In this document: positions 39,845 to 48,697 of the stretch, one piece after another | How the letters are laid out: every line of letters begins with the position of its first letter | How positions within the stretch are numbered: the first letter of the stretch is position 1 | Origin: Cloacibacillus sp. | Lineage (GTDB): Bacteria > Synergistota > Synergistia > Synergistales > Synergistaceae | Assembly (NCBI RefSeq): GCF_020860125.1 | Contig: NZ_JAJBUX010000016.1 | Span: forward strand, 1-54,590 | Direction: 5' to 3' | DNA: 54,590 nucleotides | The notes under the pieces: generated by a model | What the model was told of the DNA's origin: nothing | What the model saw: only the letters and a program-made list of their open reading frames with translations | The model's database searches: none | Made by a program: the position numbers and the translations under genes

Positions 39845-41968
39845 TTACGCGGGCATTTCAACGGGGCGGCGCGCGCGGTCTTTAAGTTCGCCGCGCTTTC
39901 CGGCGTTCCACGAAGAGGTGCGCGTGAAATATCCCGTAACGCGCGTGATGCCGTCGACATCCTCGGAGCCGCAGAGTTCGCAGTGGTCCGAAAGGCCGCG
40001 CTCCATGTGGCTGCACTCGTTGCAGATCGTAAACTCGGGGCTGAACGCCACCTGCGCGTTTTCCGTATGCTTGAAGGTCTTCATCACGAAGGAGGCCAGC
40101 GCCTTCGGGTCCGGCTTATGCTCGCCCATCCAGACGTGCGTGATGGCTCCCGCCTTGATCATCGGATGAAGCTCGCCCTCGCGCGCCACCTTGTCGATGG
40201 GGTCCTGCACAAGCTTGTAGTTGAGGTGCGTGCTGTTCGTGTAGTATATCTCGCCGGTGTCGAAGCACCCCTTGATGTACTTCTTCGCGACGTCCGGATA
40301 GGCCCGCAGGTCAAGCTTCGCGAAACGCAGCGCCGTACTCTCCGCTGGCGTCTGCTCTAGCACGATCTTGAGGCCGTAACGCTCGGATAGCTGCTGGCAC
40401 TTGAGGTCCATATACTGGATGACGGCGCGCCCGAGGGTCTCCGCCTCTTCGCTCTCGTGAAGCTGCGCCCCCGTCATCGCCTGCACCATCTCGTTGAGGC
40501 CGAGGATGCCGATGAGATGGCTCGCCTTGCGCATGCGCAGATAAGGTTCGTCGTCATGCGAGACGCAGAGCGCGGCAAGCGGCCCCTTCTCCCCGAGGTC
40601 GAGGATATTCTTTATAAAGGCGCGCTTCTGGAGGTGAGCCTTGGCGGCAAGCTCCATCTCCGCGTCAATGATGTCGAAGAGCATTTCGTCGTCGCCGTTG
40701 GCCTTATAGGCGGCGCGCGGCAGATTCAGCGTGACGTTTTGAAGGGCGCAGTAGCGCATCTTCCAGGGATGCTTCGCCTCGTTGAGGTCCTCCAGCGTAA
40801 GCTCGAAGGAAAGGCGGCAGCACTCGGAAAGCTTCGCCACGCCGCCGCGGTCAAAGACATAATAGGTGTTGCCCTTCTCGGAGGATAGGCGGCAGGCGTG
40901 GTCAAGACACTCCTCCCAGCCCTCTTCCTTAAAGAAGTAATCGGTGATATGAAGCAGCGGCTTCGGGAAGAAGAACGGCTGCCTGCGGCTGTCGCCCTTC
41001 ATGTAGACGTCGAAGAGCGCCTTGAGGAACATCTTCGACTCCTTGTCATATTCGGCGTAGGTCTTGCCGGTAAACTTGCCGCCCGGCCCGATCGCGGGGA
41101 CGTCGCGGAAGTGGTTCGGTATCTCGTAGTAGAGGTTAACGTCGGTGAAAGCCACCTGGCCGCCCCTGCCGCCGGCAAGCTGGTTGAACTCGAAGATCAG
41201 CTGCTGCGCGAGCTGGAGGTACCTATCGTAGTCCCAGCCGACAGTATAGGGGGCGAAGTACATATTCACCGCGTCCCAGCCGATGGCGCCTGCGAAATGG
41301 TTCTGCAGCACGGAGGTCATCTTCAGCATATGCGCGAGGAGAACGTCGGCGTGCTTCGCGGGGTTCGAGACACTCGTTATCGATGGGATGTTAAGGCCGT
41401 AACGCGCCGTGTAGGCGACGCTCTGCCCGGAACAGTAGGGGCGGTTCACCATGCCGAGGTCGTGAAGGTGGATGTCTCCATTAAGGTGCGCGTCGGCTAC
41501 GTCTTTGGAGAAGACCTTCGTCAGCGCGTATTCCTTAAGCACCATCTCCGCGATCGACAGGTTGATCGATTCGGGGTTATGGCTTGTGTTGCTGTTCTCC
41601 TTGTTTTTATTGAACATCATCGTTTCTAAATCGTGGACAGGAAGGCCAATGCGCGAATGGTCCGCCAGCTTCGCTCCGAGTCCGCGCTGGAAAAGTTTGA
41701 CGTTGACCATCTCACGGATGATCGAGGTCGTCACATTAGAGCGCCCGTATTTAAGAAGATCGTCCTCCACCTCGAGGGCGATGCCCTCCGCGGTGGCGGG
41801 GTCGGTCCCCGCCTCTATGATAAGTGCGTCGCGGATCCTGCTCGCGTCCCAGGGGGAGCGTTCCTCCTGCGCGAGCGCGTCGACCATCAGGGCCAAGTCC
41901 GTAGACTCTCCCCGATTTTCAAACAGATATCCCTGCCTGCCAAAATTATTAATAAGTTCCTCAGCCAT
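39845..41968 (-). CDS. nrdD: Anaerobic (class III) ribonucleoside-triphosphate reductase
   Basis: A 707-residue glycyl-radical enzyme making deoxyribonucleotides without oxygen. An ATP-cone-like N-terminal region (about 1-95) precedes the barrel. The C-terminus has a zinc site (CNECSHMERGLSDHCELC, two CxxC pairs) and the glycyl-radical loop RVTGYF. ATG 41968 follows AAGGAGG at good spacing, while the frame runs 32 codons further upstream inside nrdR. It overlaps nrdR by eight bases. No aerobic reductase is seen here, in line with strict anaerobic life. Confidence 0.97.
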   Translation of the reverse strand: MAEELINNFGRQGYLFENRGESTDLALMVDALAQEERSPWDASRIRDALIIEAGTDPATAEGIALEVEDDLLKYGRSNVTTSIIREMVNVKLFQRGLGAKLADHSRIGLPVHDLETMMFNKNKENSNTSHNPESINLSIAEMVLKEYALTKVFSKDVADAHLNGDIHLHDLGMVNRPYCSGQSVAYTARYGLNIPSITSVSNPAKHADVLLAHMLKMTSVLQNHFAGAIGWDAVNMYFAPYTVGWDYDRYLQLAQQLIFEFNQLAGGRGGQVAFTDVNLYYEIPNHFRDVPAIGPGGKFTGKTYAEYDKESKMFLKALFDVYMKGDSRRQPFFFPKPLLHITDYFFKEEGWEECLDHACRLSSEKGNTYYVFDRGGVAKLSECCRLSFELTLEDLNEAKHPWKMRYCALQNVTLNLPRAAYKANGDDEMLFDIIDAEMELAAKAHLQKRAFIKNILDLGEKGPLAALCVSHDDEPYLRMRKASHLIGILGLNEMVQAMTGAQLHESEEAETLGRAVIQYMDLKCQQLSERYGLKIVLEQTPAESTALRFAKLDLRAYPDVAKKYIKGCFDTGEIYYTNSTHLNYKLVQDPIDKVAREGELHPMIKAGAITHVWMGEHKPDPKALASFVMKTFKHTENAQVAFSPEFTICNECSHMERGLSDHCELCGSEDVDGITRVTGYFTRTSSWNAGKRGELKDRARRPVEMPA

Positions 41969-42437
41969 TGCGGTGTGCCTCCTTGTCGTCCAAAAGCCTC
42001 GATATCTCGTTCGTGAAGCTTGATATATCCGTAAATTCCCTGTAAACCGAAGCGAATCGCACATAGGCGACCTTGTTTATCCCGCGCAGCTCTTCCGCCG
42101 CCATCTCTCCAAGCACCGTCGTCGATATCTCACCCTGCCCCGAGGCGCGTACCCGCTCCTCAATGCGCACGGCCGCGGCCTCGATCATCTCCAGCGCCAC
42201 CGGCAATTTCTCGCAGGCGTGCTGAAAACCGCGGATGAGTTTATCCCTGTCGAATGATTCCCGTCTGCCGTCCTTCTTAACAACCCAGAGGTAACTTTTC
42301 TCCTCCAGCCGCTCGTACGTCGTGAAGCGGCTCTGGCATTCGGGGCATTCCCGCCGTCTGCGGTTGACACGCCCCTCATCGGAACTGCGTGTCTCTATCA
42401 CTCTTGTCTCAGGGGCACCGCAAACGGGACATCTCAT
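41961..42437 (-). CDS. nrdR: NrdR transcriptional repressor
   Basis: A 158-residue repressor of ribonucleotide reductase genes. The N-terminal zinc ribbon (MRCPVCGAPETRV...CPECQSRFTTYER, four Cys) binds DNA. The following ATP-cone (VKKDGRRESFDRDKLIRGF...) senses ATP/dATP. Length and motifs are standard. It is the first gene of nrdR-nrdD-nrdG, with two candidate NrdR boxes just upstream, so autoregulation of the whole operon is likely. Confidence 0.97.
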   Translation of the reverse strand: MRCPVCGAPETRVIETRSSDEGRVNRRRRECPECQSRFTTYERLEEKSYLWVVKKDGRRESFDRDKLIRGFQHACEKLPVALEMIEAAAVRIEERVRASGQGEISTTVLGEMAAEELRGINKVAYVRFASVYREFTDISSFTNEISRLLDDKEAHRNG

Positions 42438-42452
42438 TATTTATTCCTCCAG

Positions 42453-42498
42453 CCGCTATATATGTTCAGCTAGAAGATTATAACACTAGATATGGTGT
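42453..42498 (-). promoter_or_regulatory. Two candidate NrdR boxes and nrdR promoter
   Basis: Box 1 (42483-42498, ACACTAGATATGGTGT) is a good dyad, extended to TAACAC/GTGTTA arms, and fits the NrdR consensus acaCwAtATaTwgwgt. Box 2 (42453-42468, core CTATATAT) lies 30 bases away, close to three helical turns as usual for NrdR. A minus-strand TATAAT (42482-42477) lies between them, so binding would block transcription. Confidence 0.7.
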
Positions 42499-42671
42499 TA
42501 CGGTAGGCAATTTTACTACCCACAATGGCAATGAGGCGTAAGGCTCATTTTTCTTCTCACCAGCGGCACAACAGGAGAAATTCACCCAATCGTTATTTGC
42601 GGTATAAAAAATTCCCCGCGATCCACGATGCGTGGAAAATAGGGCGGTGAAGGGCGCTAATGGAACAAATC

Positions 42672-42701
42672 TTGATTTCAATAATTGTAAAAATGTATAA
42701 T
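42672..42701 (+). promoter_or_regulatory. Candidate promoter of the lipase-like gene
   Basis: TTGATT (42672-42677), an 18-base spacer and a perfect TATAAT (42696-42701) precede the ATG by about 110 bases on the plus strand. Confidence 0.55.
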
Positions 42702-42809
42702 TCTTATCATCTTCGCGCTATCATAGGCGGATCGAGGCAGACTTTTTATTCAAAGAAACAGATATATAAGAAAAGCGGAACCACCGGCAGAAAATAGGGG
42801 GACGTCGAC

Positions 42810-43805
42810 ATGCGGAACCTGGAGCTCTATAAAATAATGGAATATGCGAAATTGTCGGGGGCGTCTTATAAATCCGAGGCGGAGATGCGGGATTTTTTAA
42901 GCAGCGAACCCTGCCCTGGCAAAAAATACACGGTAATCAAATATCGGGACAATCCAAAAAGCGGATTCCAGGGTTATTTATTAAAAGACACGCTGAACGC
43001 CCGCTATGTTTTCGCCTTCAGAGGGACGGAATTCATCAGAGAACTGGTGAAGGATACGATACTGACGGACGCGCACATGATGCTTCTCGGAGCGCCCCGG
43101 CAAATGTATGACGCCTTGGAATTCGTCGCCGAAATGCAGAGAGAATACGGCCTCAGTGAAGACGACACGATTTTTACCGGTCATAGCCTCGGTGGTTCGC
43201 TGGCCGCGATGGCAGGCTACGTCTTTGGCTTTGAAGCATATGCCTATAATCCATATGGTATCGGAAAGCTGATCCGGTCCGCCGGCAGCGGAGGCGGTTT
43301 CAATATAAAAAAAACTATCGGCGAACACATGAAAGAACTGGGTGTCGACGTTAAAAAAAGCGAAAAATCCATCCACAGCTATGTCAACCTGGGGATGTTC
43401 GCCCCCGATTTCGTCGCCGGATTACTGACCTATATGACAGTATCATTTCACGTGGGAGAGGTCCAATACCTCAAAGACGCACCCGGCAACTGGCTCAGTA
43501 TCATAGACAAGCATACCGTTGGAAAGACCCTGGAAAACCTCGGCAGTCAAAGATGGGCCGACGAAGCGGAGGCAAAGGGTTATTTTATTCGCTGCTGCGA
43601 AAAGATGCGTGAACGAAAAAATGCCGCCCCACCACGCCGCCGTCCGCTCTCAGCCGCGGGAGCGAAATATTCCGGCTGCCGCTCCTCGTTCCGCAGGCCG
43701 CGGATACGTAACAAAGAAAGGCCAGCGCGCCGCAAAACCTTGACGCAACAGCGCATTGCGTATATCTTTTTAAGATATTTTAAATTCCTCAAAGGAGGAA
43801 GGTAA
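42810..43805 (+). CDS. Lipase class 3-like alpha/beta hydrolase with basic C-terminal tail
   Basis: A 331-residue cytoplasmic-looking hydrolase (no signal peptide). The nucleophile elbow TGHSLGGS places the catalytic Ser at residue 126, and VFAFRGTEF before it resembles the oxyanion strand of class 3 lipases and Mbeg1-like (DUF2974) proteins. A catalytic Asp (MFAPDFV) and His (SFHVGEV) are possible downstream. The last 65-70 residues are Arg/Lys/Pro-rich and look unlike an enzyme domain, so they may be a late frameshift or a nucleic-acid/envelope-binding tail. ATG 42810 follows AGGGGG. It ends two bases before etfB. Confidence 0.75.
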   Translation: MRNLELYKIMEYAKLSGASYKSEAEMRDFLSSEPCPGKKYTVIKYRDNPKSGFQGYLLKDTLNARYVFAFRGTEFIRELVKDTILTDAHMMLLGAPRQMYDALEFVAEMQREYGLSEDDTIFTGHSLGGSLAAMAGYVFGFEAYAYNPYGIGKLIRSAGSGGGFNIKKTIGEHMKELGVDVKKSEKSIHSYVNLGMFAPDFVAGLLTYMTVSFHVGEVQYLKDAPGNWLSIIDKHTVGKTLENLGSQRWADEAEAKGYFIRCCEKMRERKNAAPPRRRPLSAAGAKYSGCRSSFRRPRIRNKERPARRKTLTQQRIAYIFLRYFKFLKGGR

Positions 43806-43806
43806 T

Positions 43807-44625
43807 TTGCAAATTGCAGTGCTGGTAAAACAGGTGCCCGCTGTGGACACGGTGAAAATAGACGAAACGACGGGCACGATGATACGCGACGGCGTCGAGG
43901 CAGAGCTTAATCCGCTCGACCTGCACGCGGTCGAGGCGGCGGTCAGGATCAAGGAATCCCGGCCGGGAGTTGAGATAACGGCGGTGACCATGGGACCGGC
44001 GGCGGCGCAGAAGGCCGTCAAATACGCCATTGCGATGGGCTGCGACAGGGGGCTGCTGCTCTCCGACAGAAAATTCGGCGGCGCGGACACCCTCGCCACG
44101 GCCCGCACCCTCTCACGGGCGCTGCTCAAGGCAGGTCCCTTCGACCTCCTCTTCGCGGGCGAGCGCGCGACCGACGGCGAAACCGGACAGGTCGGCCCGG
44201 CCTGCGCGGAATTGATGGGGATCAGCGTCCTCTCGTACGTCAGCGCCATCGAGGAGATCAGCGATGAAAAGATCCGCGTCGTGCGCGCCGTGGAGGGCGG
44301 CCACGAGACGGTCGAATCGCCGCTACCCGCGATGGTCATCCCCGTCAAAGAGATGAACATCCCGCGCCTCTGCACCCTGGGCGGCAAACTCTGCGCCAAG
44401 GCGGCCGAAGTGCCGCTGGAGACGGCGGAGGCCCTTTCGATGGACGCGGCGGAGACGGGGCTCACCGGCTCCGCGACCCAGGTCGTCAACGTGACATATC
44501 CAAAGGTGACGCGCCAGGGGCGCAAGATAATCGCCGCCGACGGCATCGGCACCGCGATAGAAGAAATCATGAATCTGCTGGAAGAAAAGAACTGTCTGGA
44601 AGAGACGGGAGGCGATACGAAATGA
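43807..44625 (+). CDS. etfB: Electron transfer flavoprotein beta subunit
   Basis: A 272-residue EtfB. The N-terminus IAVLVKQVPAVDTVKIDETTG and the nucleotide-binding segment LLFAGERATDGETGQVGPACAELMG are diagnostic. The DGxTxQVGP form is the one found in flavin-bifurcating Etfs, where the beta subunit holds FAD. The start is TTG at 43807 behind AAAGGAGG. It overlaps etfA by four bases and shares an operon with etfA and an FAD-linked oxidase. No acyl-CoA dehydrogenase gene is nearby. Confidence 0.95.
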   Translation: MQIAVLVKQVPAVDTVKIDETTGTMIRDGVEAELNPLDLHAVEAAVRIKESRPGVEITAVTMGPAAAQKAVKYAIAMGCDRGLLLSDRKFGGADTLATARTLSRALLKAGPFDLLFAGERATDGETGQVGPACAELMGISVLSYVSAIEEISDEKIRVVRAVEGGHETVESPLPAMVIPVKEMNIPRLCTLGGKLCAKAAEVPLETAEALSMDAAETGLTGSATQVVNVTYPKVTRQGRKIIAADGIGTAIEEIMNLLEEKNCLEETGGDTK

Positions 44626-45626
44626 AGAATATTGCAGAGGTCTGGACACTCGCCGAAGTTCGCGGCGGCAGGGTCCACCCCGTATCGCGCGAACTGCTCG
44701 CCTGGGGACGCGAACTGGCGGACGCGCTCGGCGCGCCGCTGGCCAGCGTCGTGATCGGCAGCAACATCAAAGAACAGGCCGCGGCGCTCGCCGCCTACGG
44801 CGCGGACAAGATATACGTCGCGGAAGCCCCTGAATTTGAAAACTTCAAGGCAGACATCGAAGTTGCGACGCTTGCCGACCTCATCGAAACATACAAACCG
44901 ACGATCCTCATCGCCTCCGCGACCACCCAGGGACGCACAGTGATGCCGATGCTCAGCGCCCGCCTCGGCTGCGGGCTGACGGCTGACTGCACGGAGATGG
45001 CGATCGACCCCGCCACCAAACGGCTCATCCAGACGCGGCCAGCGATCGGCGGCAACGTCATGGCCGACATCAAGACAAAAGGACGCGACCCGCAGATGTG
45101 CACCGTGCGCCCCAAGTCAAAGCGCCCCCTGCCAGCTGACGGCTCGCGCAAAGGCGAAGTGATAGAGTTCAGGCCAAGAGAAGACACCCTCGCCTCCCTC
45201 ATCAAATTTATAAGATTCGCCCCCGAACAGTCGGTCGGACTGCCGCTGCAGGAGGCGGAGATCATCGTCGCCGGCGGAAAGGGTATGAAAAACGCGAAAA
45301 ATTTCGCACGGCTGGATGAACTTGCCCGCCTTCTCGGCGGCTCGGTCGGCGCCTCGCGCATGGCCGTAGACCTCGGCTGGGCGCCCTATTCGGCGCAGGT
45401 GGGACTCTCAGGAAAATCGGTCACCCCGCGGCTCTACCTCGCCTTCGGGATATCGGGGGCCGTGCAGCACATCGCGGGAATGTCGGGCGCGGAGACGATC
45501 GTCGCCGTCAACCAGGATCCCGAGGCCCCCATCTTCCGCGTCGCGGACCTCAGCGTTCAGGGCGACGCGATGGAGGTGCTGAACGCCCTCATCGAGGCCG
45601 TCAAAAAATATAAGGAACATCATTGA
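44622..45626 (+). CDS. etfA: Electron transfer flavoprotein alpha subunit
   Basis: A 334-residue EtfA. The C-terminal FAD domain is unmistakable: GGKGMKNAKNF, then GLSGKSVTPRLYLAFGISGAVQHIAGM and NQDPEAPIFRVADLSVQGD. The N-terminus begins directly with the Etf fold, without the ferredoxin-like extension found in some anaerobic EtfA proteins. Start and stop overlap etfB (ATGA) and the oxidase gene (TGATG), a tight operon. It carries electrons for the neighbouring oxidase. Confidence 0.96.
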   Translation: MKNIAEVWTLAEVRGGRVHPVSRELLAWGRELADALGAPLASVVIGSNIKEQAAALAAYGADKIYVAEAPEFENFKADIEVATLADLIETYKPTILIASATTQGRTVMPMLSARLGCGLTADCTEMAIDPATKRLIQTRPAIGGNVMADIKTKGRDPQMCTVRPKSKRPLPADGSRKGEVIEFRPREDTLASLIKFIRFAPEQSVGLPLQEAEIIVAGGKGMKNAKNFARLDELARLLGGSVGASRMAVDLGWAPYSAQVGLSGKSVTPRLYLAFGISGAVQHIAGMSGAETIVAVNQDPEAPIFRVADLSVQGDAMEVLNALIEAVKKYKEHH

Positions 45627-47053
45627 TGGAGCAGTACGGCGCAATAACTGAGGAAATATATCAAGAGCTGCTCGCGGCCGTCGGCCCCGGAGGCGTCATC
45701 ATAAACGACTCCGAGGCCCTCGACAACTACGCCTGGGATCAGGCTGGGCGCATCTGGGGACACATGCCGGAGGCGGTCGTCAAACCGGCGGATACCGCGC
45801 AGGTATCGGCGGTTATGAAGATCGCCAGCCGTGAACATATCCCCGTAACGCCGCGCGGCGCGGGCAGCGGCCTTAACGGAGGGGCTGTGCCGCTCGCTGG
45901 CGGCATCGTCCTTTCGCTTGAGCGTATGAACAGGATACTGGAGATAGACAAAGTCAACCGCGTCACCGTCATCGAACCGGGGGTCGTCACCAACGACCTC
46001 TGCCGCGCCGCCGCGGAAGAGGGCTTCCTCTACGCGGGATATCCTATGAGCACCGAGACCAGCTTCATCGGCGGCAACTTTGCGACGAACGCCGGAGGCG
46101 GCAAGGTCATCCGCTACGGCAACACACGCCGCCACGTCCTCGGCGCCGAGGCCGTCCTGCCCTCCGGCGAGATAATCAATCTCGGAGGCCGTTTCCGTAA
46201 AGACACCTGGGGCTACAGCCTCATAAACCTGCTCGCCGGCAGCGAGGGAACCCTCGCCGTCGTCACCAAGCTCATCGTCAACCTGGAACCTAAGCCGGGC
46301 ATGACGGTAAACCTGCTCGCCTGCTATCCGAGACTGGAAGAACTCGTAGAGAGCGTAGCCAAGGTTATCGGCTCGGGCAAACGCATCATCTCCTGCGAAT
46401 TTATGGATAAAAACCTCGTTAAATACACGACCGAATACCTCGGCTGCACCCTGCCCGAACAGGACAGAAGCGAGGGGTACCTGCTGATACAGGTCGAGGG
46501 CGACACGGAGGCGCAGCTTGAAGAGGGGTACGAGACTGTCGGAAAGATCTGCCTCGACTGCGGCGCCTTCGAGGTCTTCGTCGCCGAGAGCCGCACCGAC
46601 TCGGCGGCGATGTGGAACGTGCGCCAGAACGGGCTGGAGGGAATGCGCGCGCGCGATCCGCACGCCTGCGCCTCGGGCAACCTCATGGTGCCGCTCTCCT
46701 CAGTGCCCGAGATGATACGCAGGATAAAAGAGATAAGCGCCGAATGGAACATCGAGATCGGCATCATCTCGCACATCGGCGACGGCAACATCCACCCGAT
46801 ACCACTAAAACCGGCGGATATGACCCCCGAACGCTGGGCGCGGTACGCCGAGGAATTCTTCACCGCCCTCATTCGCGAAGCGATCGCCCTCGGCGGCGTC
46901 GGCAGCGGCAAGCACGGCGTCGGCCACGTCAAGCAAAAGGTGCTGATGGACAGCAAATCACCAGCGGAGATAGAACTCCTCCAGGGCATCAAACGTGCCT
47001 TTGACCCGCACAACATCATGAACCCCGGCAAGATGTTCTCTCCGCTTGACTGA
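45626..47053 (+). CDS. FAD-linked 2-hydroxyacid oxidase/dehydrogenase (GlcD/LctD-like)
   Basis: A 475-residue flavoprotein of the GlcD/D-lactate dehydrogenase group. The PCMH FAD domain shows VTPRGAGSGLNGGAVP and GGNFATNAGGGKVIRYGNTRRHVLG. The C-terminal domain shows HIGDGNIHP and GVGSGKHGVGHVKQ, where most relatives read GEHGIG. ATG 45626 overlaps the etfA stop by one base. The etfB-etfA-oxidase order equals the A. woodii lctB-lctC-lctD genes, whose complex couples lactate oxidation to NAD+ with help of ferredoxin. The hydroxyacid used here could be lactate or a branched/aromatic 2-hydroxy acid. Confidence 0.92.
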   Translation: MEQYGAITEEIYQELLAAVGPGGVIINDSEALDNYAWDQAGRIWGHMPEAVVKPADTAQVSAVMKIASREHIPVTPRGAGSGLNGGAVPLAGGIVLSLERMNRILEIDKVNRVTVIEPGVVTNDLCRAAAEEGFLYAGYPMSTETSFIGGNFATNAGGGKVIRYGNTRRHVLGAEAVLPSGEIINLGGRFRKDTWGYSLINLLAGSEGTLAVVTKLIVNLEPKPGMTVNLLACYPRLEELVESVAKVIGSGKRIISCEFMDKNLVKYTTEYLGCTLPEQDRSEGYLLIQVEGDTEAQLEEGYETVGKICLDCGAFEVFVAESRTDSAAMWNVRQNGLEGMRARDPHACASGNLMVPLSSVPEMIRRIKEISAEWNIEIGIISHIGDGNIHPIPLKPADMTPERWARYAEEFFTALIREAIALGGVGSGKHGVGHVKQKVLMDSKSPAEIELLQGIKRAFDPHNIMNPGKMFSPLD

Positions 47054-47380
47054 TTCTTAGACGCCGAAGCGCGCGCCTCCCCAAACGGGCGGCGCGCACT
47101 TTTTATTGACACGGCAAGGTTTCCGCGTCCACCGGCGGCAAACGCGGCGGCGCATATCCATCCTTCGGCTACAAATCTTTGACAAAAAAGATGTATACTT
47201 ATCTAAATGAGGCTCGCGCCTCCGGCACTCCGGCAAATTGGACTTTGACCGAGAACCGGACGGCGGCGGAAAAGACGGCACAGAGATCCACTCCGCAGGA
47301 GCGAATCGGCAAAAACATGGCAGACGTGAACGTTACCGTCCTATCGTCCGCCAGATAATATGAAAAGAGGGAAAATCATA
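47054..47380. other. Intergenic region between the FAD oxidase and aminotransferase genes
   Basis: A 327-base region with the oxidase terminator at its left end and no credible gene. TTGACA (47179-47184), followed by TCTAAA after 17 bases, is a weak promoter candidate for the aminotransferase. The GC-rich part from 47210 to 47340 shows no T-box or other leader that I recognise. Confidence 0.5.
47071..47105 (+). terminator. Terminator of the etf-oxidase operon
   Basis: GCGCGCC (47071-47077) pairs with GGCGCGC (47091-47097), with an inner CCC/GGG stem, followed by ACTTTTTATT. Confidence 0.85.
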
Positions 47381-48448
47381 ATGGCAGAGATCAGAATCGA
47401 AAAAACGGCGCATCCCAAGGAAAAGCCGGACAGCGGCAGCCTGTCCTTCGGAAAATACTTCACCGACCATATGTTTGTGATGAATTATGAAAAGGACAAG
47501 GGCTGGTTTGACCCGCGCATCGTTCCGTTCGCGCCCTTTGAGATATCGCCCGCGGCGATGGTCCTTCACTACGCGTCCGAGGTATTCGAGGGGCTGAAGG
47601 CATACAGGAGACCGGACGGATCGGTGCAGCTCTTCCGCCCGCAGGAGAACATCGCCCGCATGAACAGGTCGGCGGAGCGCATGTGCCTGCCGCAGATAGA
47701 CCCGGAACTCTTCATGGAGGCGCTGCTGGCTCTTGTCAGGACCGACAGCGATTGGGTGCCGGCCGGTGAGGATACCACCCTTTACATCAGACCCTTCCTC
47801 TTCGCCACCGACCCCAAACTGGGCGTGCACGCGCCCTCGATGTGCACCTTCGCGATCATCCTCTCACCCGTCGGCCCCTACTTCCCCGAGGGTGTCAACC
47901 CCGTTAAGATATTCATCGAGAAAGAGGACGTGCGCGCGGTACGCGGCGGCACCGGATTCGCGAAGTGCGGCGGCAACTACGCCGGTTCTCTCCGCGCGGG
48001 CGAACGCGCCGAGGCCAACGGCTTCGCTCAGGTGCTCTGGCTCGACGGCGTGGAGAAAAAATATGTCGAAGAGGGCGGCGGCATGAACATCATGTTCAAG
48101 ATCAAGGACAAGGTCGTGACCCCCGCGCTGCTGGGAACTGTGCTGCCGGGCATCACGAGAAAATCCGTCATTGAGATGCTCAAATCGTGGAACATCGAGG
48201 TCGAAGAGCGCCTCGTCACGCTTGAGGAGATCCTCACGGGGATCAAGAACGGCGACGTGGAAGAGGCCTGGTGCTGCGGCACCGCCGCCGTCATCTCGCC
48301 AATCGGCGAGTTCGCGACGGAGGACGAACAGTATACCATCGGCGGCTTCAAGAGCGGCCCGCTGGCCCTGAAACTTTATCACGCGCTCACAGACCTACAG
48401 TTCGGCCGCACAGAGGACAACTTCGGCTGGACGGTGCGCGTCGCGTAG
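47381..48448 (+). CDS. ilvE: Branched-chain amino acid aminotransferase
   Basis: A 355-residue fold-type IV PLP aminotransferase, interconverting Leu/Ile/Val and their 2-oxo acids with 2-oxoglutarate/glutamate. The PLP Lys is residue 195 in GFAKCGGNYAGS. HYASEVFEGLKAYRR and the later GTAAVISPIGEF are standard for this branch. ATG 47381 is chosen over 47360, since homologues start near MAEIRIEK. In an amino-acid fermenter it would run in the catabolic direction. Its 2-oxo acids could pair with the hydroxyacid oxidase upstream, and the liv importer could bring in substrate. Confidence 0.95.
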   Translation: MAEIRIEKTAHPKEKPDSGSLSFGKYFTDHMFVMNYEKDKGWFDPRIVPFAPFEISPAAMVLHYASEVFEGLKAYRRPDGSVQLFRPQENIARMNRSAERMCLPQIDPELFMEALLALVRTDSDWVPAGEDTTLYIRPFLFATDPKLGVHAPSMCTFAIILSPVGPYFPEGVNPVKIFIEKEDVRAVRGGTGFAKCGGNYAGSLRAGERAEANGFAQVLWLDGVEKKYVEEGGGMNIMFKIKDKVVTPALLGTVLPGITRKSVIEMLKSWNIEVEERLVTLEEILTGIKNGDVEEAWCCGTAAVISPIGEFATEDEQYTIGGFKSGPLALKLYHALTDLQFGRTEDNFGWTVRVA

Positions 48449-48478
48449 AGCGGCACTGAAACAAACGTACGTCTTAAA

Positions 48479-48507
48479 GAGCCTGCCGCACGGCGGGCTC
48501 TTTTTTT
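48479..48507 (+). terminator. Terminator of ilvE
   Basis: GAGCCTGCCG (48479-48488) pairs with CGGCGGGCTC (48491-48500), one T-G pair, followed by seven T. A strong intrinsic terminator. Confidence 0.93.
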
Positions 48508-48697
48508 GTTAACAGGCTTTTGAACAGATAAAGAACATATGAGCAGACGGCAGAGAAACGGCTTCACCGTTCTGGACGGCGCTCCTGAAGGGCTCTCTGC
48601 CGCGCCTCCGTAAGATTCACCTTTTGTGCGAAAGCAACAAACCTTTGCTGACACAATTCACTAAAAATCAAATTCCAGTCACCATTCACCCCTTTTG

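Larger units (their letters stand above)
42438..42809. other. Divergent spacer between nrdR and the lipase-like gene
   Basis: A 372-base spacer with no credible gene. Near nrdR are two NrdR-box-like sites and a TATAAT. Near the right side is a plus-strand promoter candidate. The middle part (about 42510-42660) shows nothing I can name. Confidence 0.6.

Noticed and set aside
40898..41629. Plus-strand open frame of 243 codons inside nrdD
   Set aside because: Antisense shadow of a conserved class III ribonucleotide reductase.
43519..43743. Alternative-frame open frame over the C-terminal tail of the lipase-like gene, as evidence of a frameshift
   Set aside because: The alternative frame is also low-complexity and shows no better continuation of the hydrolase domain, so a frameshift is not demonstrated.
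45620..46663. Open frame of 347 codons antisense to the FAD oxidase
   Set aside because: The sense strand carries a complete, motif-rich flavoprotein; the antisense product has no recognisable feature.
47106..47380. Possible T-box or amino-acid leader ahead of ilvE
   Set aside because: No AGGGTGGNACCGCG-like T-box, no specifier stem and no leader peptide with repeated Leu/Ile/Val codons was found.
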